Assembly (NCBI RefSeq): GCF_958298935.1
Contig: NC_084942.1
Location: forward strand, 8,315,501 to 8,379,500
Direction: 5' to 3'
DNA from: Phragmites australis
Taxonomy: Eukaryota; Streptophyta; Magnoliopsida; Poales; Poaceae
Length of the DNA: 64,000 nucleotides
Below, piece by piece: positions 1-9,735 of the stretch. The position numbers and the translations under genes were made by a program. The notes under the pieces are model-generated. The model saw nothing but the letters and a program-made list of their open reading frames with translations. It was not told the origin of the DNA and searched no databases. Every line of letters begins with the position of its first letter. Within the stretch, counting starts at the first letter, position 1.

Positions 1-425
1 GCTCTTCTTCCTACCGCTTCAGGCGTAGTTCCTCTTGCTGTTGTTCGTACTCCCGACGTGCGTAAGCTTTCCTCCTCCACCTCATGGTCATGTCGACCCA
101 CCGCTTTTGGTCCTCATTTTTCTCAATGTCGAGCCACTGCATAAAATCACAGATCAGTGGAGGGGACTGGACAACTAGAACAAGATGAGAGGTTAGTAAA
201 ACAGGGTGTGAAATCGGGAAAAATGTGGTTGATATTTGTTTCTATACCGGTGGATACTCGTACGGTCCATGTTGAGGCTTGTCGTATTGGTAGTTGCCAC
301 ACATGAAGAAACGACTCGCAAATCCTGCAACGGTCACCACAGAAGCACATCAGTGGTTCGATCCCTTGAGGGATGAAAATCCCCCAATGTTTCTTGGGTG
401 GGCTTGGTGGAGTTGAGGAAGACAT
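1..425 (-). pseudogene. GRF-like zinc-finger protein of MULE copy 1 (partial, frameshifted)
   Basis: The start is at 425 (MSSSTPPSPPKKHWG), followed by the metal-binding start CFCGDRC. Compared with copy 2, about 26 bases are missing just after this motif, which shifts the frame. The rest of the finger (FFMCGNYQYDKP) and the end of exon 1 are still readable in another frame. Exon 1 ends before a GT at about 246, and exon 2 (SPPPLCDF-type start, then an E/R-rich helix) runs off the window. An in-frame TAG also interrupts the E/R-rich part near base 20. Short proteins of this shape (CxCG, then a GRF-like Cys motif, then a charged coiled coil) are common in grass genomes. Their function is unknown to me; the GRF finger class is associated with nucleic-acid binding. 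Confidence 0.65.
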
Positions 426-1177
426 TGCAGTTGAGAGAACTGAGAAATGAGTGGTGCATCCATGTATGGAGGTTGGGTTATTTATGGTGGGGGAAGGCAG
501 GAGCATTGGATTCCCTCTTGAAGGAAGGAGTGGGTGGAAGGGCTTAGAGGACGGCAGGAGCATTGGATTCCATCTTGAAGAATGGGAAAGTTGTGGCATT
601 GATGTTGGATAGAGATTCTATGTGTCAAGGAACATGTGTTGTTATTAAATTTTTGGTAAAAACTGTCCTGTGTTGTCACTTCTTGTCTAAAGCCTGCGAA
701 AGGACAAATGTGTTGCCATTTCATGGTTAAAGTTGAGTGGTGCGGTCAATTCGTTTCTGCAGATTACGCCAGGAAAGAGGTGATGTTGTTTAATGGTTAA
801 AGTTCAGTAGTGTGGTCACTTCGTGAGTAAAGTTAGACTCCCGACAGAGTTATCGAGCGGTCACTTCATGTATAAGTAGCTTTGTAAGAAATACTTTTCT
901 AGGTCTGTCGTGAACGATTCATATGTGGCCGAGGATGATAGAAAGTAGCGTGTGGTCATGTTGGATTAAGAAATGCAACTAGCGTGCGATCATATTGGAA
1001 TAAAAAATGCAGTTACGACATGGTAAGTGGACCATAAATATTACACGCGTCCGAATATGTAAGAATAGATCGCGAATCGAATATGCATATGTAAGTTAAA
1101 AAAACAAATGTACAATCCTACTATTGTCTCCCTTACTGCCGTCGACCGTTCCCCCCATCATGGTCCCGCTGCCGCTG

Positions 1178-2127
1178 CTACTGGTTGGCCCTCACGTGGC
1201 CCCTAGAGTAGGTCAGGGGGTCGGGTGGACCGACCTGCCTTGTAGGCCTAGTAGGGAACACCGGTGTTGAGGCCTTCTCCTGCATGTGCTGTGTTCGAAG
1301 TGGAGCACTGGGTACCTGGGTCCTCGCAACTAGGTGACCTTGGCCGTCAGTGAACATAACCCAGCCAAACAGCCAAAGCAGATAGGCCTCCAAATGCCTG
1401 GACACCGAGTAGACGTTGGCCTGCGGGTGCATGTATGCAAGCTGCAAGTATGACAAGTGATAATAAGGAACAGAACTAGATACTCGAATAGTAAATGAGA
1501 GGTTGCATTGTACGGTACCTGGAACTGTAGGATAAACTTCTTTGTGGGCCCTCGTGGATCGGACAAGAACTCAGGCACGTAGGGGGGTGCATCGTATGTC
1601 CGCTCAACTGGACCAAAACGCTGATGCATGACATTCATCCAGTTAGCATCCATGTCGATGACCCCAACCACAGCTCCCGCGCAAGGTAAACCTAAGAGGC
1701 AGGCTACGTCCTGCAAGGTCGGGGTCATCTCACCGCAGGGGAGGTGGAAAGTATGTGTCTCCGACCTCCATCGGTCAACCAGGGCTGCTATCAGCGAGCG
1801 GTCAAAATAGAAACGATGTGCCGCTGCCTCGGGGTACTCCGTCGATCGGGCCTCCACCAAACGACAAAGCAGTAGGAGTCCCGCTGCTTCCAACCTGCAC
1901 CATTACGAATACAAATAAATTGGGGGATGCAATACATAAATGAATCGGCACATGCGTATGAAAGTATCGACTTACCTGTGCTTCCACCGATCGTCGACCG
2001 TAAGTAGCTCTCCAGGGCCACGTGGTCGGAATACTCCTAACTCCATCTGGTGCACGACGGACAAGAAGCTACGGTGCCTCTTGTCCACTGTAGGGTCGAG
2101 AAGCTCGGGGGTCGCAGGGTGCGCCAT
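1178..2127 (-). pseudogene. Plant mobile domain (PMD) protein of MULE copy 1, internally deleted
   Basis: Exon 1 starts at 2127 (MAHPATPELLDP) and ends at a GT near 1975. Exon 2 (about 1897-1524) holds the PMD core, with FDRSLIAALVDRW, FHLPCGEMTPTLQDV and LLGLPCAGAVVGV. It then splices at a CAG/GT to an exon containing AYLLWLFGWVMF. PMD (aminotransferase-like) proteins are known both as host silencing factors of the MAIN/MAIL1 type and as passengers of plant transposons. Relative to copy 2, the exon jumps from GHLVAR straight to the proline-rich C-terminal part. About 470 bases are lost, including the FSWASVVLVATYRALCD helix region. The reading frame stops at 1178. It lies directly downstream of the transposase on the same strand. 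Confidence 0.75.
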
Positions 2128-2339
2128 TTCTGCATTTAACGACATGTACATTAATATATTGCAACATGTAGATAAGAACAATATATATTGAATGGAAATT
2201 CACATTATAACTATATGCAACATGAATATATTGCGACATGTACTTACAAATGAAAGATTAAAATGCTAGACAGTGAAGTACAAATAAAACAGCAAGGTAT
2301 GCTAAATACAATCACACTAGAACATGCTACAATACTCAC

Positions 2340-4957
2340 CTACACAATAGGTGCATTTTTAGGACAATACTTGTACGTGTGACCTGTTTCATTGCACTGG
2401 CTGCATCGCTTGACCCTAGGACCCGCCTCGGATTCATCCATATTGTTGCGAATCTAGCGAGTTTGTCGATGGCTCGGTGCGTTCTTCATTTCTTCAAAAT
2501 CAGGCACATAGATTCGTGAAGGGCCTGGATTACTTGTAAAAGTATCAACAATGTTGTAACCATACAGCTCATGATTCCAAGTGTTCAGTATCTGATCCTT
2601 CATGAAATACTTTGAAACGTATTGCCTGGGAAGCATATTGTGCTTCGCACACGTAGCTATCACATGTGTACAAGGTTTGTGAAGTAATTGTGGCTTCTGG
2701 CACGTACAAATGCATGTCCCACTCCTAAGCATGCACTCTTGCACATGCCCCTCACGTCTTCCACCCTTACAACCCTTATTCTGGCACAGGATACTGAACC
2801 TGTGCTCCGCAGTCCCCTCTTGATTAGCGCAATGCATGTGTGCCTTCTTTGTGGCCTTCTCCATATACTCACATAGCATCCGTCCATAAAGCATACGATT
2901 ATCTTCCATTACATTTTTAGCAGCTGCGTACTGATCAATAAAGTATTTACAAGTCCCATGCAAAATGCCTTCGACAATTCCAACGAGTGGGAGAGACCTC
3001 ATTCCTCACATGACCCAGTTATAAACCTCAGCAAGATTTGTTTTCATTACTCCATATCTTGCCCCACCACTGTTGTACAGCAAAGCCCATTTTTTCATTT
3101 GGCTCATTACGTATCCACTATGAAAAGCTCCTAATAGCTGACCCTGACCTCCTTACTATCTGAGGAGTATTTGTTGGGAGAGGTCCAAGAGCTATCAGTT
3201 CATCACCAGTGGCTGCAACCTCTGCTGTCTGTTTGAAAGTTAGTTCATCCAGTCTTGTCCATAGGGCATTGAACTTCCGTTGCTGGTTTTGACTGCACAA
3301 TTTTTTGAAAAGCTTCATCAACTCTTTATTTTTGAACTGTCTGTAGAAGTTCGCACCCATATGGCGCATGCACCACCTACTCTTCAAGTCTGGCCACTGT
3401 GCTGCAACACCCCGTCGAACACTCCCATGTTGCACATCCAGCAAAGCCTGCAACAACCCTGCATGTCTATTATGAATCAGACACACATCTGGCCGGTCAA
3501 GAACAATAGTATGCTTCACCCACTCAAGGAACCAATACTTGTTGTCCCCATTCTCACTCTCCACGAAGGCAAACCCCAGTGGCAAGACTTGGTTGTTACC
3601 ATCGACCCCAATTGCAGACAATATCTGTCCTTTGTACTTCCTAGTCAGGAATGTCCGTCCAGGAAAATGATGGGTCGATAGTACCGAAATGCTTTGATGG
3701 TTGCAGCGAATACAAAGAAAGCACGCTGCAATACTCGTTTCCCGCTGTACTCTGCATCAGTGGAGGGGTAATGCTCGATATCATAGTAACTGCCTGGGTT
3801 CCTTCCACATATTGTGGCTAATTGACGAGGTAGATTGTGATATGAATCTTCATATTTTCCGGACCTCATCTCAATAGCCTTCTATTTCGCCCTCCATGCC
3901 TTCGCATAGTTTATTGTATACTGAAACCTTAGCTCAATAGCACGGATTATTGATCATGGCTCATACCTTAGGTTGTCCACAATCTTCCCATACATAACAT
4001 TAGCAATAAAAGCAGATGACAGGTTTTGGTGGGCGAACTCTATTTCCTCAATGTGACAATTATGTTCCCTGACTATTGAGTACTGCCAGTGGTCTACCCA
4101 TTTCCCCTGAATGCGTGCATCCGCCAAGGATATTGAGGCACCAAACACTTCACATCATACTCCCTTTTACTGGATTTAACAACCTTGAACTGCCTCCGAA
4201 GAGACAACGACTAGAATTTAACTGCATCAATAACAACCTCCTTTGTAGAGTACATAGCACCCTGAGACACCTCGTTCTCTTGATACTACCACGGTGTCCG
4301 ATCAGCCTCACTAACAACCAGCTTTGAAAATTTGTGATCCCTCTACTCTACAGGCACTAGAGCATTACCCTCCTCGTCAGATGAATCCCCACCGGCAATG
4401 GCTTCCTCCAGCTCTTGATCCTCCAACTCCATCTCTTCAATTATGCTAGGGATGTGCTCCCCCTCATCGGCTACATCCATCGGTTGCATCTTAGGAATAT
4501 CCCTAACATCTGCCCTGGTCTCGACATTTATCGGGTCTGATTTATCTTCCACTGCCTCACTTGGTCCCGCTACTGCTTCCGCAGAGTTTACCTCTGTTTG
4601 ATCTTTCTGTTATGCCTCAGCTAACAAAATCAGAGGCATGCCACGTTCACAAGATATATTTATATACTGCCTCCAAGTTGATGTGGTTTCGATTGGGACA
4701 AGCTCGCCAAAGTATCCCTGACTAGCATGGCTGAGGATAGCTTTTAGCTTAAGATCATGATGCTGCAAATCCAGTTGGAAAAATCGCATCAGCCACTTGC
4801 ACACACCCACAATGGTCCTCTCATTAGCTTTACTAAGACCCTTCATGACATGACGAAACCTAGATAGATCTATACCGTTATGACCATACCTAATTTCACC
4901 CTCACCATAATATATCCGAAAAAATAATTTATCTGCCATCCCTGGAAATATCCGCAA
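2340..4957 (-). pseudogene. MuDR-type transposase of MULE copy 1 (broken)
   Basis: Reading right to left, the parts are as follows. The N-terminal domain starts at MRIFPGMADKLFF (4957). An acidic linker follows at 4552-4343 (EEMELEDQELEEAIAG). A MuDR domain with EHNCHIEEIEFAHQNL lies near 4060. The DDE transposase core lies at about 3870-3120 (SAIGVDGNNQVLPLGFAFVE). A SWIM finger (CTCQKPQLLHKPCTH) lies near 2690-2650. A CCHC knuckle (CSQCNETGHTYKYC) lies near 2400-2360, with the stop at 2340. In-frame stops lie at 4211-4213 (KF*SLSL) and 3954-3956 (EP*SIIR), both shared with copy 2. There are private lesions too. The canonical second catalytic Asp in the IxDRH motif is Asn here (LIHNRHAGL, near 3470). 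A full protein of this class would cut and join the element ends. Confidence 0.88.
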
Positions 4958-5610
4958 ATATAACCAATATTAAGACCGACGAACTATATTTCTAAGTATC
5001 GATACTAAAAAAATTACCGACACCGATTCATGCCTAACAATAGGTTCTTCAATAATACCCCCAACCAAACTAACCTACAATTATTACTCTATACAATCTA
5101 CATTTAATAGCTATCCTACCATGTCGGAATTAATATTGACAGTATACTAGCATTTTCAAAACCTAAACCCTAGGTCATACCGTTAAACCCTAGGTCATAC
5201 AGTGCTAATCTCTATGTCACACAATGCTACCCTACAATTATTACTCTGTACAATCTATATATTCAAAACTACTATACTACAAAAAATATTATGTATTTAA
5301 TTGTTATCCTACCCTGTCGTAATTAATATTAACAATATTCTACTAAATACAACATTTTCTAAACCCTACGTCATACATGCCTAAACCCTATGTCATACAG
5401 TGGTACTTTACTTATTAATAACAATAAAAGTATACAAGAAATTACCAAAAAGTGCTCTTCAAATCTACGGATCAAATGCAGCAGGGCTTCGCCGCGCTCT
5501 TTTCCTCTCCTCTCCTCTCTTCTCCTCTCCTCTCTTCTTCAGAGCTTTCTCTTTTTTCGGATTAAAATGAGGATTTCTCTTCAATTTTCAGGATTTTATA
5601 GAGAAGAAAG
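4958..5610. other. 5' leader region of MULE copy 1
   Basis: This AT-rich stretch lies upstream of the transposase start. It contains loose repeats of aaaccctaggtcatac (about 5165-5215 and 5355-5400) and a CT-rich tract (ctcctctcc repeats, about 5500-5540). The same layout occurs in copy 2 at about 59440-60000. I see no coding capacity. Confidence 0.5.
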
Positions 5611-5617
5611 GAGGTGG

Positions 5618-5840
5618 GGGCGGGCGGGACAACCTCGTTACCGCCCCCTGAGAGAGTGGCAATGGCGCTAACCGCCCTCTCAGGGGGTGGTAAGGGTAGC
5701 GCGCGGGCGGGAAACCCCTACCCGCCCTCTAAGAGGGTGGTTAGGGCCCTTGCTGCTCTCTCAGGGGTGGTTATGCCACCCGCCCTCTCAGGAGCGGTAA
5801 GGCTTCCTAACCGGGTTGCAGCTCTCTCAGAGGCTGCAGA
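5618..5840. repeat. GC-rich palindromic subterminal repeats of MULE copy 1
   Basis: The core accgccctctcaggggg and close variants recur at least five times, each able to pair with itself (CCGCCC ... GGGYGG). They lie just inside the AT-rich terminus. Copy 2 has matching arrays at both ends, so they belong to the element. Subterminal arrays in DNA transposons commonly serve as transposase-binding sites; that role is inferred here. Confidence 0.6.
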
Positions 5841-5917
5841 CACCAATTTTTTAATTTTTACGACGAAAAATCTATTTATTTAAATTTTTAATAAAAAAAT
5901 ATAAAAATAAAAAACTC

Positions 5918-7403
5918 CGCAAGGACGCCGCCCAAACACAGGGGAGGTTCGAAGCATCAATGCCCATTTTGGCCAAAACAATTATCTTATCGGCCAAGAT
6001 TTGTAGTGATTTTAAGGGTCAAAATACTGTAGCTACTGTTTATATATGTCCCACGTATGTGTGTATATATATATATATATATATGAATATATATACGTAT
6101 GTGTATATATATACATATGTGTGTATATAATTTTTTGCGAAATTTTAGAAAAATAGCAAAAGGAATAATAGTTATATTGATAAATCGGCTGAAATAATCT
6201 ATAATGCATAGGAAAATATCTAAAACTAAAAAAATATGAAACAAATTTAGTTAGATTCGTATTACTGTCGTCTATATGTTAAAATTATGTGCATGCATGA
6301 AAGTACCACTGTTTCACCATAATTAAATGAATGTGTTAAATATTGATAAATTTATAAATAAATATTAAGATGCTTAATATTGATGAATCTAATTTTTGTG
6401 TCTTCTTTTGTCATGCTCTGTGCAACAAAAAAATAAGCACGATATAGGCATGCCAATCCGCCTATTACTGTTTGTTTGCCCGCTCCCCGTTTCCACAGAA
6501 TCCCAGTCATTTCTCGTCAGGCAAACGGCCCCTAAATATGTAAATATCTACTTTTGCTGACCTTTTACATATTTATGGTATTTCGAATAAATATTTTTTT
6601 GGAAATGACATCTAATTGCCCTCTTCTTCGCTATTGTCTTGTACCTCCACATGTACCACTTGTTCTTCTTCCTTGCAAGCAAGGGCACAGAAAGGAGGGA
6701 AGTTAAGGAAGATGGCAACCGGAAAGATGAAGAAGGGGTTAACAGTTGATACCCCAAATTCTCTGTCTCGTCTGTCTCAGGAGGTAGCCTGTTGCTATAT
6801 TGGCATAACGGTTATTTTTTTAGTACACCTTAATTAGTTGGGCGATGAATACATTCAGTGACCATCACAAAACGGCCCAAACATGCATGCAAAGTCAGGA
6901 AAAGGAATCCTGCCAAAAAAAAGAGTCGGGGCACGGAATAGACATATATCACTGCTAACACGTGACGACATAGAATATTGCCACGGCCACGCAAAATGCA
7001 GCAAGCGACAGTGATAAAAGCTGTAATGAGCGACTTTATCTTTTTTTTTCTCTTTTTCTTTCTTGGCTTTGATTTTTCCTCTTAATATGATGTTTGTTCG
7101 GCCGTTGAATAGAAGGACGTTCATCCAGTATTGCAAGGTAAAATTATAAAGATAAGCATCGTATAAATTCATTCACAGACTTTGTAATAATTAAAGTGAG
7201 CTTAGTAAAAGTCTTCCTGGAGTGTATTGATCAAGAAGCCATTCCGATAGTTGCTATATAAGCTAATAATTGTGGAGGCCGGGAAATCAACGAGTGCAGC
7301 TAAACTTGTGCACCTGCTTGCAACAAAGGCTCTAGCTTCTAACTCTACTTTGAGTGATAGGGAGACACAAAACACACGGGGGGAGAGAGAGAACACACAC
7401 ATA
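5918..7403. other. Host flank and upstream region of the DUF4220 gene
   Basis: No gene is supported here. The stretch holds a TA/TG microsatellite (about 6060-6125), AT-rich sequence, and a purine-rich run (ggggggagagagagaacacacac, about 7378-7400) immediately before the DUF4220 start. The last part is the likely 5' leader and promoter of that gene, but no confident TATA box could be assigned. Confidence 0.4.
6060..6125. repeat. TA-rich microsatellite
   Basis: Runs of (ta)n are interrupted by tgtg and cgta. Short ORFs over this tract are low-complexity artefacts. Confidence 0.9.
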
Positions 7404-7609
7404 ATGAGAGAGATGATTGATATCCCGCGTGCTGTGCAATGGTGGGACGAGTGGCAGCTGCGCATCCTCGTGCTTGCCAGCCTCGGCCTTCAGCGGTTCC
7501 TCCTGCCGGCCGCCCCAATGCGCAAGTATGGACTACCGCGCTGCTTCAGAACCTGCATCTGGCTGGCGTACATCAGCAGCGACGCGCTGGCCATCTACCC
7601 CTCTTCAAC
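7404..7609 (+). pseudogene. DUF4220/DUF594 gene, piece 1 of 4 (N-terminus)
   Basis: The ATG at 7404 (a second is at 7413) begins MREMIDIPRAVQWWDEW. It continues with QLRILVLASLGLQRFLL, an MRKYGLPRCFRTCIWLAYI segment and SSDALAIY. This is the N-terminal membrane part typical of the grass DUF4220 family, whose molecular function is not established. The frame goes wrong after AIY: about 10 bases appear to be missing before CTCTTCAACCG. The piece ends at 7609 where an LTR element is inserted. The aaccg at 7605-7609 is repeated at 12936-12940, where the gene resumes. Confidence 0.85.
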
Positions 7610-8374
7610 CGTGTTGATTACAAGATTTAGTATCTATATTATCTCCAATCAGATGAACAGTACTTCCAACTCAATAAACAGTACCTCTGATCAGATAAAC
7701 AGTACATCCGATTATTGAATAGTAGCCACGACCATGACTAGGCAATACAGATAGATGTTCGAATTAAAAACGTAGTCGAATAAAAAAGGCTCAACTACAA
7801 TAAAGGATACTCGGGTAGATATATGAGAATTTACGTAGTTGAATAGGAAAGATATGTTAGTTATAGAAAATTTGGACTCATGTGTTATAGCTGAATCATA
7901 TCTGTAAGTCTTGTTCGATTTGAATTAGGAGTCCTAATCTTGTACAGCTAAAATCTGCCACCCTTTAAATATGAGAGGTTCATGGCCAATTAAAACATCC
8001 AGCAATCGATCAAATACCAATATGCATTTACTATTTTTCTACCTAGCTCATGTAGTCATGTTCCTCCTTCTTCCTCCTCCTGCTGCTACTCGTTCTTGAT
8101 CTTGACGACCAAGGACAAGCCGTCGGCTGACCATGCACTGACGGGGTCCCTCCCGGGTGCGATTTGCTGACGAAGATCCATCGCCGCAATACCAGACTAG
8201 GCTTCTCAGATGCTGCTCGCCAGATTAGTTATCCTTTGCCGGTTTGCTCGTAAATCGGTCGCTCGTTGCCGCGAAAGCGCAATAGTTATCCCTGCTACCG
8301 CACGCTCTGCATGTGTTGCTGCGGATTGCACACGAGGTGCTTAGTGTTTGGCGTGGAAACTTTTCGCGTCAACA
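7610..8374 (+). repeat. 5' LTR of element A
   Basis: This is a direct repeat of 12150-12935. It contains several copies of an aacagtacctc-type short repeat (about 7655-7710). A TATA-like tttaaata at 7964-7971 also appears in element B's LTRs. It is followed by ttttttggtgactctactgg, the usual junction in this group of elements and the probable primer-binding area. Confidence 0.88.
7964..7971 (+). promoter_or_regulatory. Candidate TATA box in LTR of element A
   Basis: The sequence ccctttaaatatgagag surrounds it. The same context recurs in the right LTR of A (about 12519) and in both LTRs of element B (about 19343 and 27637). Conservation across four LTRs supports a core promoter role; this is inference. 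Confidence 0.45.
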
Positions 8375-8712
8375 CATTTTTTGGTGACTCTACTGGGGAA
8401 TCGACTTCTTCAGCTATAGCGTGATATGGACTCGAGATCAACTCCAACCACTTAATTACGCCATCCATCTACGTCAAGCCTGAGGTACAATTTACAAGTA
8501 CACTAAATAAATCTGTTAATACTGCTATGCCTATGTTCTCTAGTCATGTAAGTATTGTGCAAAGACTATATGGTAGTAATGACATGCAATATTCCATATT
8601 AAATAATGTCAATATTTCGAATTTTAAAGTTAGTAGCATGCAGTAAGAATTTGTACCTCCTAATTCATCAGCAATATTTGCATCGCCTAGTATATCACAA
8701 ACTAGCAAGTCG
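8375..8712 (+). other. Leader between 5' LTR and gag-like ORF of element A
   Basis: The conserved junction ttttttggtgactctactgg (about 8376-8396) is followed by AT-rich sequence with stops in all frames. Several stretches look like decayed gag (repeated tatatagt/aattcatc patterns). No intact ORF is present. Confidence 0.4.
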
Positions 8713-9735
8713 ATGAACAATCATTACGGTCGAATTGATATAATAGGTTCGGCCAATTATTATGAGCCATTATATGATAATAGTTCTAGTAGTGTACAAC
8801 AAGAAATTATACGTCTTAATACATCGGCAATGATTTCACAACCTATGGTTACACCACAAGTTATGTCGATGAGTGATAGGTATGACCACAACAATGTTAA
8901 ACATTCGGCTAATTATTTTGAACCACCATATGCTACATCATATGTCATTAGAATGGAGGTTGCACTCTATACTTTTTCAACACCATATGCAACACCTAAT
9001 GCGTATAGTTCAGCTCCATACACCACTTATGATTATGACCAAATAGATGAGAATTCAGCAAGTATGCATGTACCTCCATACAACACTATGGCATATAGTG
9101 TATCTCCCACACTACCCCAAAGTTCCGGTATTCCTTATAGTTTATTGCCGGAAACTTATTTTAGTGTCCCTCAACAAGATACATCATATGTGCAGTCCAC
9201 AATGTTATATTCTTGTGATACCTCAAAGCCATGTACTTTCAGCCCAGAACGACAAGCGTCTACTCGACTTATAGCCAAGCGTCATACAGGGTCTAAAAGC
9301 ATTGTGGGGCAATCTGATATGGAAAAAGAACAAAGGCCGACCTCTGTTGAATGGTCGGACATGATTGAGGCTATAGCATTGCCACTTGAATTCCATGCTA
9401 AAACAACTGGTGATCAATTTGATGTGAGAAAAGGAATTCGGAATTCATCTTATAGGGAGTCAAATTCAAGCTCAAAGGAACAGAGGTCTAAAACAATTGA
9501 TGAATATTTTGAGGAAGAATTTAGCACAATTAATGCAGAATTGCAAAAGAAGTTCCTTTCGTTCTATCGGAAGACAAAACAAGGCGTCATTAAGATAAAG
9601 GTGATTCCATCTATTGATGCCCTGCTAAAAGAGGTACGATCTGAAATTACGTTATCTGTTTCCCAATCTGATATTATAGACTCTATACTTTATGATTCTG
9701 AAAGATTGGGTAAAGAGGATAATGTAAGCAAATAA
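8713..9735 (+). CDS. Gag-like ORF of element A (340 aa)
   Basis: This is the longest ORF of the element. The first half is rich in Tyr, Ser, Thr and Pro, with repeated SANYYEPLYD / SANYFEPPYA-type units. The second half has a charged helix (DEYFEEEFSTINAELQKK) and then SFYRKTKQGV. The last part resembles the start of element B's gag (LEEVRLAIEADLEQRRQQLL, then RYVKTRQGIF). No protease or polymerase follows. It probably supplied a structural particle protein; exact homology beyond element B is not recognised. Confidence 0.55.
   Translation: MNNHYGRIDIIGSANYYEPLYDNSSSSVQQEIIRLNTSAMISQPMVTPQVMSMSDRYDHNNVKHSANYFEPPYATSYVIRMEVALYTFSTPYATPNAYSSAPYTTYDYDQIDENSASMHVPPYNTMAYSVSPTLPQSSGIPYSLLPETYFSVPQQDTSYVQSTMLYSCDTSKPCTFSPERQASTRLIAKRHTGSKSIVGQSDMEKEQRPTSVEWSDMIEAIALPLEFHAKTTGDQFDVRKGIRNSSYRESNSSSKEQRSKTIDEYFEEEFSTINAELQKKFLSFYRKTKQGVIKIKVIPSIDALLKEVRSEITLSVSQSDIIDSILYDSERLGKEDNVSK

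Larger units (their letters stand above)
1..5917 (-). mobile_element. Mutator-like element (MULE) copy 1, three-gene type, cut by the window start
   Basis: The element encodes, on the minus strand from right to left, a transposase, a PMD protein and a GRF-like zinc-finger protein, in the same order as the copy at 53422-60193. Its right terminus is AT-rich and ends in aaaaactc at 5917. It matches the right terminus of copy 2, including the motif ctatttatttaaattttt. The left terminus lies outside the window; compared with copy 2, roughly 700 bases are missing. The target-site duplication cannot be checked. All three genes carry lesions, so the copy looks dead. Confidence 0.85.

Noticed and set aside
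3280..3681. Plus-strand ORF opposite the MULE transposase (133 aa)
   Set aside because: It is the antisense shadow of the conserved DDE core; a similar shadow appears opposite copy 2.
5987..6244. Ile/Tyr/His-rich ORF near the TA microsatellite
   Set aside because: Translation of a TA/TG repeat; low complexity.
6440..6540. Possible small MITE (caaacggcccctaaat end)
   Set aside because: Only one end looked familiar; I found no matching inverted end or TSD.
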